Below are positions 45,221-55,728 of a stretch of DNA of 64,000 bases, one piece after another (position 1 is the first letter of the stretch; every line of letters begins with the position of its first letter). Position numbers and translations under genes: made by a program. Below the pieces are notes generated by a model, which did no database searches, was not told the DNA's origin, and saw only the letters and a list, made by a program, of their open reading frames with translations. Origin of the DNA: Aeromonas encheleia (lineage in GTDB: Bacteria > Pseudomonadota > Gammaproteobacteria > Enterobacterales > Aeromonadaceae); NCBI RefSeq assembly GCF_900637545.1, contig NZ_LR134376.1:756001-820000 (forward strand), given 5' to 3'.

Positions 45221-46318
45221 ATGAGCATCAAGACCATGAACACCACTCCGGCCGCCGACGGCTTCACCATGCCCGCCGAGTGGGCGCACCAGCAGGCCGT
45301 CTGGATGATCTGGCCGTTTCGCCCGGACAACTGGCGGGTAGCCGGTCGTTTCGCCCAACAGACCTTCGCCAAGGTGGCCGACGCCATCGGTGGTGCGACG
45401 CCGGTCTTTATGGGGGTGCCCGCCGAGTTTATGGAGCAGGCCCGCGCCATCATGCCCGCCCATGTCACCCTGGTCGAAATGGCCAGCGATGACTGCTGGG
45501 CCCGTGACAGCGGCCCGACCGTGGTCACCAACCGCGCAGGCGAGTGCCGCGGGGTGGATTGGGGCTTCAACGCCTGGGGCGGCCTCAATGGCGGTCTCTA
45601 CCATCCGTGGAACCAGGACGAAGAAGTGGCCGCCAAGATGCTGAGCCAGCACGGCATGGCGCGCTACGATGCGCCGCTCATCCTGGAAGGGGGCTCCATC
45701 CACGTCGATGGCGAAGGCACCTGCATGACCACCGCCGAGTGCCTGCTCAACGCGAACCGCAACCCGCACCTCAGTAAGGAGCAGATCGAAGCCTTGCTGC
45801 GCGATTACCTCGGCGTGCAGAGCTTTATCTGGCTGGACGAGGGTGTCTACATGGACGAGACCGACGGCCATATCGACAACATATGCTGCTTCGTGCGCCC
45901 GGGCGAAGTGGCCCTGCACTGGACCGACGACGAGAACGACCCGCAATATGCCCGCTCCCAGGCCGCCTTCAAGGTGCTGAGCGAGACTCGGGACGCCAAG
46001 GGGCGTGAGCTGAAGATCTGGAAGCTGCCCCAGCCGGGCCCGCTGTTCTGCACCCAGGAAGAGTCCGCCGGTGTCGAGAGCGGCAGCGGCGTGCCGCGCG
46101 AGGCCGAGGGTCGTCTGGCCGGTTCCTATGTGAACTTCCTCATCACCAATGATCGCATCGTCTACCCGCTGCTGGATGTCGCCACCGATGGGCAGGCCCA
46201 GCAGATTCTGGAAGAGATCTTCCCGCAGCATCAGGTTGTCGGCGTGCCCGCCCGCGAGATCCTGCTGGGCGGTGGCAATATCCACTGCATTACCCAACAG
46301 ATCCCCTCAGGCAAGTAA
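45221..46318 (+). CDS. aguA: Agmatine deiminase
   Basis: Converts agmatine to N-carbamoylputrescine and ammonia (guanidino-group-modifying fold, cytosolic). The 365-residue product has the nucleophilic cysteine in [10 protein letters not shown] (C356), the acidic/histidine site in DETDGHIDN, and WARDSGPT and [11 protein letters not shown]. It is divergent from a LysR regulator. The usual partner aguB (nitrilase-type amidohydrolase) is absent here; an amidase-signature enzyme follows after a terminator. AAGGAGCC before the ATG is a good ribosome-binding site. Confidence 0.95.
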   Translation: MSIKTMNTTPAADGFTMPAEWAHQQAVWMIWPFRPDNWRVAGRFAQQTFAKVADAIGGATPVFMGVPAEFMEQARAIMPAHVTLVEMASDDCWARDSGPTVVTNRAGECRGVDWGFNAWGGLNGGLYHPWNQDEEVAAKMLSQHGMARYDAPLILEGGSIHVDGEGTCMTTAECLLNANRNPHLSKEQIEALLRDYLGVQSFIWLDEGVYMDETDGHIDNICCFVRPGEVALHWTDDENDPQYARSQAAFKVLSETRDAKGRELKIWKLPQPGPLFCTQEESAGVESGSGVPREAEGRLAGSYVNFLITNDRIVYPLLDVATDGQAQQILEEIFPQHQVVGVPAREILLGGGNIHCITQQIPSGK

Positions 46319-46350
46319 GAACCGGTTCCAAGCCAGCCGAGGTTGGTATT

Positions 46351-46376
46351 CAAAACCCCACGCTGTGGGGTTTTAT
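46351..46376 (+). terminator. aguA terminator
   Basis: A 10-bp stem (46352-46361 with 46365-46374) flanked by A and T tracts lies 33 bases after aguA, separating it from the amidase gene. Confidence 0.85.
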
Positions 46377-46497
46377 CTCTTGATGGTGTGATGGTCGAAG
46401 ACGCTGATGCGGCGACCACCATCACCAACAATCACCTGCGATATGTCCGCTTTGCGGCAGATATCGCACAGCGTCACCCTTTTACAGGAGATCCAGC

Positions 46498-48201
46498 ATG
46501 ATCGAAGTGACCGAGGTTTCCATTGCCGAGCTGCGTCAGGCGCTCGAATCCGGCCGCACCACCGCGGTCGAACTGGTCAAGGCCTATCTGGCCCGTATCC
46601 ATGCCTACAACGGCCCCGAGACGCAGACCAAACTCAATGCGGTCGTGGTGCACAATCCCGATGCGCTGAAAGAGGCGCAAGATTCTGATGCCCGCCGTGC
46701 CCGTGGTGAAACTCTGGGGCCGCTGGACGGCATCCCCTACACCGCCAAGGACAGCTATCTGGTCAAGGGGCTGACCGCCGCCTCCGGCAGCCCGGCGTTC
46801 AAGGATCTGGTCGCCCAGTGCGACGCCTTCACCGTCGAACGGCTGCGCGCCGCCGGTGCCATCTGCCTGGGCAAGACCAACATGCCGCCGATGGCCAATG
46901 GTGGCATGCAGCGCGGCGTCTATGGCCGTGCAGAGAGCCCCTACAATGCCGACTACCTGACTGCGCCCTTTGCCTCCGGCTCCTCCAACGGCGCTGGTAC
47001 TGCGACTGCGGCCAGCTTCTCCGCCTTCGGTCTTGCCGAGGAGACTTGGTCGAGCGGTCGAGGGCCTGCCTCGAACAACGGCCTGTGCGCCTACACCCCG
47101 TCCCGCGGCGTGATTTCGGTGCGCGGCAACTGGCCGCTGACCCCGACCATGGACGTGGTGGTGCCCTACGCCCGTACCATGGCCGACCTGCTGGAAGTGC
47201 TCGATGTGGTGGTGGCGGACGATACCGACACCCGTGGCGATCTCTGGCGTATGCAGCCCTGGGTGGCGATCCCCAAGGCCTCGGAAGTGCGCCCGGCCTC
47301 CTACCTTGAGCTCGCCGCCCAGGCCGACACCCTCAAGGGCAAGCGCCTCGGCGTGCCGCGCATGTTTATCAACAAGGATGAGCTGGCTGGCACCAGCGAG
47401 AATCCCGGCATCGGTGGCCCGACCGGCCAGCGCATCCACACCCGTCCCTCGGTGATCGCGCTCTGGGAAGCGGCCCGCAAGGCCCTTGAAGCGGCTGGTG
47501 CCGAGGTGATTGAGGTGGACTTCCCGCTGGTCTCCAACTGCGAAGGGGACAGACCCGGCGCGCCGACCGTGTTCAATCGCGACATCGTTAGCCCCGAGTT
47601 CCTCAATGACGAGCTGTGGGAGCTTTCCGGCTGGGCCTTCGACGACTTCCTGCGCGCCAACGGCGATCCCAAGCTAAGCAAGCTTGCTGACGTGGATGGC
47701 CCGAAGATCTTCCCCCACGATCCGGGCACCTTGCCGAACCGCGAGGGCGATCTGGCCGCCGGCATGGACGAGTACGTCAATATGGCCAAGCGCGGCATCA
47801 AGCTGTGGAATGAGATAGCCACCGTGCCGGACGGCCTGCGCGGCCTTGAAAAGACCCGCAAGCTGGATCTGGAAGACTGGATGGACGAGCTCAAGCTCGA
47901 CGCCGTGCTCTTCCCCACGGTCGCCGACGTCGGCCCGGCCGATGCGGATGTGAATCCGGCCTCCGCCGACATTGCCTGGAGCAACGGCGTCTGGGTCGCC
48001 AACGGCAACCTCGCCATTCGCCATCTCGGCGTGCCGACCGTCACAGTCCCCATGGGGGTGATGGCCGATATCGGCATGCCGGTGGGCCTGACCTTCGCCG
48101 GTCGCGCCTATGACGACAATAACCTGCTGCGCGTCGCCTCCGCCTTCGAGTCCACCGGCAGCAAGCGCAAGGTGCCGCCGCGCACTCCGCCGTTGGGTTG
48201 A
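46498..48201 (+). CDS. Amidase-signature family hydrolase
   Basis: Hydrolyses an amide bond with a Ser-cisSer-Lys triad. In the 567-residue product the lysine is K84 (YTAKDSY) and the cis-serine lies in SGSSNGAG (about 163). The usual DTGGSIR nucleophile block is replaced by ETWSSGRGP (about S185/S186), a subfamily feature. It follows aguA in the same direction, with a terminator between. A role in releasing putrescine from N-carbamoylputrescine is possible but unproven. CAGGAG before the ATG supports the start. Confidence 0.88.
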   Translation: MIEVTEVSIAELRQALESGRTTAVELVKAYLARIHAYNGPETQTKLNAVVVHNPDALKEAQDSDARRARGETLGPLDGIPYTAKDSYLVKGLTAASGSPAFKDLVAQCDAFTVERLRAAGAICLGKTNMPPMANGGMQRGVYGRAESPYNADYLTAPFASGSSNGAGTATAASFSAFGLAEETWSSGRGPASNNGLCAYTPSRGVISVRGNWPLTPTMDVVVPYARTMADLLEVLDVVVADDTDTRGDLWRMQPWVAIPKASEVRPASYLELAAQADTLKGKRLGVPRMFINKDELAGTSENPGIGGPTGQRIHTRPSVIALWEAARKALEAAGAEVIEVDFPLVSNCEGDRPGAPTVFNRDIVSPEFLNDELWELSGWAFDDFLRANGDPKLSKLADVDGPKIFPHDPGTLPNREGDLAAGMDEYVNMAKRGIKLWNEIATVPDGLRGLEKTRKLDLEDWMDELKLDAVLFPTVADVGPADADVNPASADIAWSNGVWVANGNLAIRHLGVPTVTVPMGVMADIGMPVGLTFAGRAYDDNNLLRVASAFESTGSKRKVPPRTPPLG

Positions 48202-48245
48202 TTGGTGTTGTGAGTTAAATATCACTAATTTGTCTGGTGATAGAG

Positions 48246-48276
48246 AAAAAACCACCCGCATAATGGGTGGTTTTTT
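48246..48276. terminator. Bidirectional terminator
   Basis: An 11-bp stem (48247-48257 with 48265-48275) with A and T tracts on both sides separates the amidase gene from the convergent avcD-like gene. Confidence 0.9.
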
Positions 48277-48281
48277 TGTTC

Positions 48282-50105
48282 CTATCCTTTAGTTTTAGAT
48301 GCTTCTATTTCTAATAATTTTATCTTTTCAGCGAGAGATGCATTTTCTGCCTTTAAAGTTTCGATTTCGGTCTGTAGTATTTTCTTTTTATTAGGTATGT
48401 TTAGATTTAAGCCTATTTCCAATTCATCTTTATATGGAATGATTGGCTCAAATAATTGCTGATATGCTCGCCCTACCGCACCTGAGAAAAGTTTAAGGTT
48501 TGGTATGTTTTTACCACAATTTAATATATGGTCATTAGCTATACCGGGATATGGGTCTATAAAAACAACAGTGTTTATACCTAATTGATATGCTTTTTTT
48601 GCACAGAGTTCACATGGGCTTGCTGTTGTATATAATCGTCCCCCTTTAATGGACATTCCACCATGCTTTGAAATTTGCAAAAAAGCATTTTCTTCTGCGT
48701 GTAAAGCTCTTGTGTGAACTTGATTTTTTTCTCCATCAATAGAGTTTTTAATATCTTTAAAGCAAAATGAAACAGGTTTTCCACCAAAATGTATACTTTT
48801 TCCTGGTTGGAATGAATATATTTCACTAATTCTTTCTTTGAAAATAGTATTGTTTTTTTCAAAAAAGCTGAAAGCCGATTCATCTTCGTTGTTTATTAAG
48901 TCCTCGACTCTTCTTAGATTACATGGCGTTTGTCCTTGAGCGACATTGTTCCAGCCAATAGACTTGATAGATAACTCCGCATCAGTAACAACTGCCCCAA
49001 CCTGACGAGATAAACATCCTGAATTTAGTTTTGCATTAAATGCAATGTGCATGCATCTCTCATCTTGAGATGGTGTAATAATGCCAGGATGCATGATCAA
49101 TGAAAGATATTTTACAAGTTGTATTTTTAGTTCCTTGAGCTTGCCAGCATTATCTGGGTTATAGAGGTGGATATCTGAGATCTCTATACAGCGTTGAATA
49201 TCTAAGGACCAGAATCTATCCTCACCCTTTAACGAACTGGGGTTTTCTCTTTCGTCGATACCAGAAACTTCTAAATTTGATATTCCGGGTTGGCTGAGTA
49301 AACGGTTAACTCGCATTTGATGTTCGGTTGAAACTGATATGAGATAGAATGCCGAATATCTTTCCTTAAAGAAAAATGCCTCATATGGATTTCTTATGGC
49401 ATCTAAAACAACACAAACATTCTCATTTGTTACTTTGGATTTATGCCTTAATATTTTTATTAATTTATTTGCTCTTTGAGCAAATAAATATATTTTCTCT
49501 CCATCATATCTGTCACTATCTGCGCGGCCTGACTTTCTTATATTGTTACCTACTAGTTGATATAGTTTTGTGTAAGACCCAGATTGGATTTTATTTAGAA
49601 ATCTTTTAAGTTTGCTTGTAAAATCAGGAACTTGTTTGAAATAGAAATCATATGTTACTGTATTATAGAGGTTGTCTTGTTTATTTTGAGCAAATTCTTT
49701 CGCATGTATACGAGCTTGATGGTGTTCATCATAATAGGCTTTTATTTTTTCATCTAAGCTTGGGTCGTTATCACCGACTTTCCCATCTAAAACAGATTTG
49801 TAAAGTGCATCGAATTGTTCAAATGAAAGTTCTAAAATAAAAGTTGATACGATATCACTCATCCTGACGTGGTAAAATTTTACCCATTGCATTTTTAGGT
49901 AATCATAAACCACCTTATATTTCCTCTCCTCATCATTAATAAATAGACTGGATTTAGGCCTTGGTGGGTTAAACTCTCCAAAAGTGTCATGAGTAAGAAG
50001 ATTAGCTAACGTTGTACATCCTGAACCTGTTCGTCCAGTTAGACCTAAAACAATAAATCGCCTTCTCTCTTTATATATGGTGTCTAGTCCGCTAGTAGTA
50101 GTCAT
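48282..50105 (-). CDS. avcD: AvcD-type anti-phage deoxycytidylate deaminase
   Basis: Predicted defence enzyme that deaminates dCTP/dCMP on phage attack and starves phage DNA synthesis. The 607-residue product has an N-terminal P-loop domain (GLTGRTGSGCTT, residues 21-32, with Cys where Walker A has Lys) and a C-terminal zinc deaminase with HAE (H469, E471) and PCELC (C498, C501). A coiled coil ends it. The family is the DcdV/AvcD type of Vibrio. The gene is sharply AT-rich against GC-rich neighbours, so it was acquired. AGAGG lies 5 bases before the ATG. A plain dCMP deaminase is less likely given the P-loop domain. Confidence 0.88.
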   Translation of the reverse strand: MTTTSGLDTIYKERRRFIVLGLTGRTGSGCTTLANLLTHDTFGEFNPPRPKSSLFINDEERKYKVVYDYLKMQWVKFYHVRMSDIVSTFILELSFEQFDALYKSVLDGKVGDNDPSLDEKIKAYYDEHHQARIHAKEFAQNKQDNLYNTVTYDFYFKQVPDFTSKLKRFLNKIQSGSYTKLYQLVGNNIRKSGRADSDRYDGEKIYLFAQRANKLIKILRHKSKVTNENVCVVLDAIRNPYEAFFFKERYSAFYLISVSTEHQMRVNRLLSQPGISNLEVSGIDERENPSSLKGEDRFWSLDIQRCIEISDIHLYNPDNAGKLKELKIQLVKYLSLIMHPGIITPSQDERCMHIAFNAKLNSGCLSRQVGAVVTDAELSIKSIGWNNVAQGQTPCNLRRVEDLINNEDESAFSFFEKNNTIFKERISEIYSFQPGKSIHFGGKPVSFCFKDIKNSIDGEKNQVHTRALHAEENAFLQISKHGGMSIKGGRLYTTASPCELCAKKAYQLGINTVVFIDPYPGIANDHILNCGKNIPNLKLFSGAVGRAYQQLFEPIIPYKDELEIGLNLNIPNKKKILQTEIETLKAENASLAEKIKLLEIEASKTKG

Positions 50106-50330
50106 AAAAACCTCTGTAAAATTTACTTATATATATGTCAGTTGTAATTTGCTGTGCAGTTTACCGCTGTATGGGCTTTGCATGAAGCCTTTGTGTGCGG
50201 AGGTGTGAGGCTCCGCATCTTCATGACAGGAACGGAGGTTCGAATAGCGAAGCGTATTCGGACGATCGCGAAAGGGAGGTCGTTGGTTTCCAAGGTTTCT
50301 TGATTGTATTGTCATCACCATGGTCGCGGT
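50106..50330 (-). ncRNA. avcI: Candidate AvcI/DifV-like inhibitory RNA upstream of avcD
   Basis: In characterised AvcID systems a non-coding RNA encoded 5' of avcD inhibits the deaminase. Here the same place holds strong structure: an outer stem (50181-50187 with 50219-50225) enclosing an inner stem (50196-50202 with 50211-50217), and a separate hairpin (50241-50246 with 50255-50260). A TACAAT -10-like box lies at 50303-50308 on the minus strand. A 64-codon open frame (50127-50321) also exists but has no recognisable domain. Sequence identity to known avcI was not tested, so this is a position and structure call. Confidence 0.5.
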
Positions 50331-50465
50331 AAACGGACGATTACGCTGCGCTTATCGTTCCTACATCAAGGCGGTGATTGCATGCTTTGACCATTAACCT
50401 CTCTCCATTCCCCACACTGCCAACCGCACTTTCTGTCGTGGTTTCTTCCGGGACTTCCCCCAGAC

Positions 50466-50481
50466 TTCACTTTGTCTTCAC
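50466..50481 (+). promoter_or_regulatory. Cre/Blr response-regulator tag of the disrupted cphA promoter
   Basis: TTCAC-N6-TTCAC (50466-50470 and 50477-50481) is the direct-repeat tag bound by CreB/BlrA-type regulators in front of Aeromonas beta-lactamase genes. It points toward the plus strand, toward the IS element and cphA core. It therefore appears to be the original cphA promoter, now cut off by the IS. Confidence 0.65.
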
Positions 50482-50960
50482 AGAAGCTCATTTTCCCCTC
50501 ACAAATCCCCCGTATCTTCTGCTCACTGCTTAAAAGGCCCGGCTAGATTGGCCCCTGGAGGATCCTGACACTTCGCCCCTCTTAACTTAAGAGGTAGTCT
50601 TGGAACTATGTTCAGTACTAGTCGCAACGAGAAGATGGTCGAAGTGTTAACAGGAGCCGAGCGCCGTCGACGCCGGACTCCGCAAGAAAAAATCACCATT
50701 GTGCAGCAGACCTTTGAGCCCGGGATGACCGTCTCTCATGTTGCTCGCTTGCACGACGTCAACGCCAACCAGCTTTTCAAATGGCGCAAACAATTCCAGG
50801 AAGGCTCTCTCACGGCGATCACCGCCGGTGAGGATGTTGTTCCAGCCTCAGAGTTGGCTGCTGCCATCAAGCAGATCCGAGAGCTCCAGCGTCTGCTCGG
50901 GAAGAAGACCATGGAGAACGAGATCCTCAAAGAAGCCGTGGAGTATGGCCGAGCAAAAAA

Positions 50961-52540
<1,580 letters not shown>

Positions 52541-52568
52541 CGGGCCCTTATCCTGTTCGCTAATAGCA

Positions 52569-52589
52569 GAGGGCCCGTATCGGGCCCTC
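52569..52589. terminator. Terminator between cphA and the convergent transporter
   Basis: A 9-bp perfect GC-rich stem (52569-52577 with 52581-52589, TAT loop). T-runs are weak, so efficiency is uncertain. Confidence 0.65.
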
Positions 52590-52595
52590 ATGCAT

Positions 52596-54020
52596 TCAGA
52601 TCAGGAGCGGCCACCAGAGCAGGCCGATGGCCATCACCACGGCGAAGCCTGCCAGGGCGATCACCAGGCCGATACGCATCCACTCGCCGCTGGTGTGATA
52701 GCCCATGCCGAGCAGCAGGGGGATGCGGGCATGGGAATAGGTGGCCAGGTTGCAGCCCACGTTGGTGATGGCGGCGATGCTGAAGATGGCCATCTCCTTG
52801 GGCACGCCGACCGCCAGCAGGGCGCCGGTGATGACCGGGGCCAGCGCAACCACCTTGGCGGTGCCGGAGGCGAAGGCGTAGGAGGTGAAGAGGTAGAGCC
52901 CCATCACCACCAGTAGCATGGACATGGTGCCAAAGCCGCCGAGGGTGCTGTGCATGAACTGGGAGAGTGCGTTCCCCAGCCAGTCTGTGAAGCCGACCTG
53001 CTTGAGGTTGTCGGCCATCCCCATCAACACGCTGAACCAGATCAGGGTATCAAAGGCTGCGCCGTTGCCCTTGACGTCGTTCCAGGTCAGCACGCCGAGC
53101 AGCAGCAGGGCGGCGAGGCCGAGAAAGGCGACCGTGGTGGCATCCAGCCCCAGGCTGTTACCGCCGATCCAGAGCACCACCAAACCGACAAACACGCCAA
53201 GCAGGCTCTTCTCGTGCCGTGACAGGGGGCCCATCTTGGCCAGCTCGGTTCGGGCGAAGCGAGGCACGTCTGGGGTCTTTCTGGTCTCTGGCCGGATCAC
53301 CAGATAGAGCACCAGCGGAATGATCAGCAGCAGACCTATGGCCGGTGGCAGCAGATAGAGTGCCCATTCGCGAAAACCGACGGCAAGGCCCGCCACGCTG
53401 GCGGCAATACCAACCAGCGCCAGATTGCCCGCAAAGCCGGTGCTGAAGGCGACGGCGGAGGCATCGTTCATGGCGCTGACGCTGGAGAGCAGGAACTGAC
53501 CAAGCTTGCGATCCTGCTGGTTGATGGTCTTGGCCAGGGAGTCGGCAATGGGCGCCACTATGGCGGCCCGCGCCGTGTTGCTCGGCGTGGCGGGGGCCAG
53601 GATAAAGTCAGCGACGGCCAGGCAGTAGGCCGAGCGCAGGGTGGATTGCCCGAAGCGGCTCAGCAGCAACAGCGCGATCCGCTTGCCGAGCCCGGTCTTG
53701 GCAAAGGCGCTGGCAATCATGAAGGCGATGACGATGAGCCAGATCAGCGGGTGATTGAAATCGACCAGCGCGCCCTCGATGGCCGCCTTGGGTGTGACTT
53801 CGCCACCCGCATGGAGCACGGCATAGAGGGCGAGGGAGACGATGGCGATATAACCGGTGGGGGCGATGTTGGTGACGATGACAAGGATGGTGGAGATAAA
53901 CAGGATGGCGGTGTGGTAGGCCGCCGGTGCGAGTCCTGCCGGGGTAGGCAGTGACCAGCAGAGCGTCGCCAGCAGCACGATACAGAATGCCGCCAGCTGG
54001 GGTAGTGTGGGTCTTTTCAT
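52596..54020 (-). CDS. DASS-family sodium/anion symporter (CitT/SLC13 type)
   Basis: Inner-membrane carrier for di- or tricarboxylates, or antiporter with succinate. The 474-residue product has 11-13 helices and the two DASS half-site loops: LAPATPSNTARA in the first half and SYAFASGTAKVVAL in the second. The SNT/SGT motifs bind sodium and substrate. Close relatives include CitT, TtdT and YbhI; which substrate applies is unknown. It is convergent with cphA and has no regulator next to it. Confidence 0.9.
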   Translation of the reverse strand: MKRPTLPQLAAFCIVLLATLCWSLPTPAGLAPAAYHTAILFISTILVIVTNIAPTGYIAIVSLALYAVLHAGGEVTPKAAIEGALVDFNHPLIWLIVIAFMIASAFAKTGLGKRIALLLLSRFGQSTLRSAYCLAVADFILAPATPSNTARAAIVAPIADSLAKTINQQDRKLGQFLLSSVSAMNDASAVAFSTGFAGNLALVGIAASVAGLAVGFREWALYLLPPAIGLLLIIPLVLYLVIRPETRKTPDVPRFARTELAKMGPLSRHEKSLLGVFVGLVVLWIGGNSLGLDATTVAFLGLAALLLLGVLTWNDVKGNGAAFDTLIWFSVLMGMADNLKQVGFTDWLGNALSQFMHSTLGGFGTMSMLLVVMGLYLFTSYAFASGTAKVVALAPVITGALLAVGVPKEMAIFSIAAITNVGCNLATYSHARIPLLLGMGYHTSGEWMRIGLVIALAGFAVVMAIGLLWWPLLI

Positions 54021-54186
54021 GGGGAAGCCCTCGTTCTGAACATCAATGGGAGACGGCTGGAGCCGTTATGCCAGCCCACTATAGGAGGTGTGATCAGTGC
54101 AATCCGGGAACTCACCAGTGGTTTTTGACAAAAAGATCAGTAAGATCGCGACAACCTTACCCGCCATTCAGCAACGGGAAAGCATT

Positions 54187-54210
54187 GGGCTGAGGGCTGA
54201 GGGCTGAGGG
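54187..54210. repeat. Short tandem repeat GGGCTGAG
   Basis: Three consecutive 8-base units between the transporter and the helicase gene. No further structure was seen in the 310-base spacer. Confidence 0.7.
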
Positions 54211-54331
54211 CGTTACGCTTCTGCGGTGATGGGCGCCCCCATGCTTCCGTGTGGGAGCAGAGGGGCGGTTCTATGGGAGGGGGGAGGCCGTCTTTGGCCG
54301 GGATGGGTGGGCTTGAAACCAGATGTGGGGC

Positions 54332-55582
54332 TTAACGCTTGCCCTTGCCACTCTTGGTGCCCAGGGCCTGTTTTCTGGCGCGCTGCTTCTGGGCCGCCTT
54401 GCTGTTGCGGCGCGGCTCGGGCTCTGAGCGGGTGAGATCCGGCTCGAAGCCGGGGAACCACTGCTGGGGCAATCGGGTGTCGAGCACGGCCTCAACCTTC
54501 TCCAAGAGTGGCGCATCCTCAGAGCTGAACAAGGTGATGGCGAGCCCCTTGTTGCCGGCGCGACCGGTGCGGCCGATGCGGTGCACGTAATCCTCCGGCT
54601 GATGTGGGAATTCCAGGTTGATCACATAGTTCAGCTCCTGGATATCCAGCCCGCGGGCGGCCACGTCGGTGGCGACCAGGGCCTGCAGGCTGCCCGCCTT
54701 GAACTCCTGCAACACCTTCTCCCGCGCCCCCTGGGAGAGATCCCCATGGAAGGCGAGGGCGTTGATGCCAGCCTTGCCGAGCCGCTGGGCCAGCTGATCG
54801 GCCCCCTGACGGGTGCGGCTGAAGATCAGCGCCGGCGCCCAGCCCTTCACCTTGAGCAGGTGCTCCACCAGTGCCAGCTTGCGATCGCCGTCCACCGCAT
54901 AGACCCGCTGCTCCACCTCCGCCGCCGTGGTGTTGCGCGGTGCCACCTCGATCAACTCGGGGTCGCGCAGCAGCACACGGCTCAGGGCAAACAGGTTGTC
55001 ATCGCAGGTGGCGGAGAACAGCAGGGTCTGGCGATCGGCGGGGATCTGGCGCAGCAGAGCCTTTATCTCGTCCATAAAGCCCATGTCGAGCATCCTGTCC
55101 GCCTCGTCGAACACCAGATGGCCGAGCTGGGACAGGCTCAGGGCCCCCTGGCGCAGATGATCGAGCAGCCTGCCCGGGGTGGCGATCAGCAGATCGACCC
55201 CGTTCTTTAGCGCCTCCACCTGGGCCGCAATGCTGACGCCGCCGTAGACCAGGGCGCTGGTGAGACCTGTGTCCTTGCCATAACGCAGCACGCTCTCGTG
55301 CACCTGCACCGCCAGCTCGCGGGTCGGTACCAGCACCAGGGCGCGGATCGGTCTGCCCTCATCGGCCTCCCTCGGCGTGGTCAGCAACTGCTGCAGGATG
55401 GGCAGCACGAAGGCGGCGGTCTTGCCGGTGCCGGTCTGGGCGCCGGCCATCAGATCGCGCCCGGCCAGAATGACCGGGATGGCGCTGGCCTGAATGGGGG
55501 TCGGCGTCTCGTACCCCAGCTCGGTCAGGGTCTGCAGCAGGCGAGGGGAGAGGGCCAATTCGGCGAAGGAGGCAAGGGACAT
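54332..55582 (-). CDS. DEAD-box RNA helicase, RhlE-like
   Basis: ATP-dependent RNA unwinding enzyme. The 416-residue product has the Q motif (TPIQASAIP), motif I AQTGTGKT, Ia PTRELA, Ib TPGR, II DEAD, III SAT and VI HRIGRTGRAG, followed by a basic tail (SKAAQKQRARKQAL). The size and tail suit RhlE/SrmB relatives. A start at 55582 is fixed by the conserved MSLASFAELALSP; longer upstream reading is not supported. Confidence 0.92.
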   Translation of the reverse strand: MSLASFAELALSPRLLQTLTELGYETPTPIQASAIPVILAGRDLMAGAQTGTGKTAAFVLPILQQLLTTPREADEGRPIRALVLVPTRELAVQVHESVLRYGKDTGLTSALVYGGVSIAAQVEALKNGVDLLIATPGRLLDHLRQGALSLSQLGHLVFDEADRMLDMGFMDEIKALLRQIPADRQTLLFSATCDDNLFALSRVLLRDPELIEVAPRNTTAAEVEQRVYAVDGDRKLALVEHLLKVKGWAPALIFSRTRQGADQLAQRLGKAGINALAFHGDLSQGAREKVLQEFKAGSLQALVATDVAARGLDIQELNYVINLEFPHQPEDYVHRIGRTGRAGNKGLAITLFSSEDAPLLEKVEAVLDTRLPQQWFPGFEPDLTRSEPEPRRNSKAAQKQRARKQALGTKSGKGKR

Positions 55583-55728
55583 AGGGGCACCAGTATGGGG
55601 TCGTCGCGGCCGGGACCGTGACGGAAACAGGATAGTGACCGTGATGGTAGCAGAAGCACCCCCCACAGCAGAAGGCGATTGCCCCTGCCGACACCTAGGG
55701 AGCGGCAAGGAACATCAGAAGTGCGGGA

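Noticed and set aside
50127..50321. 64-codon open frame upstream of avcD as a protein antitoxin
   Set aside because: No domain or good ribosome-binding site was seen, and the region is dominated by RNA stems. A non-coding regulator fits known AvcID loci better.
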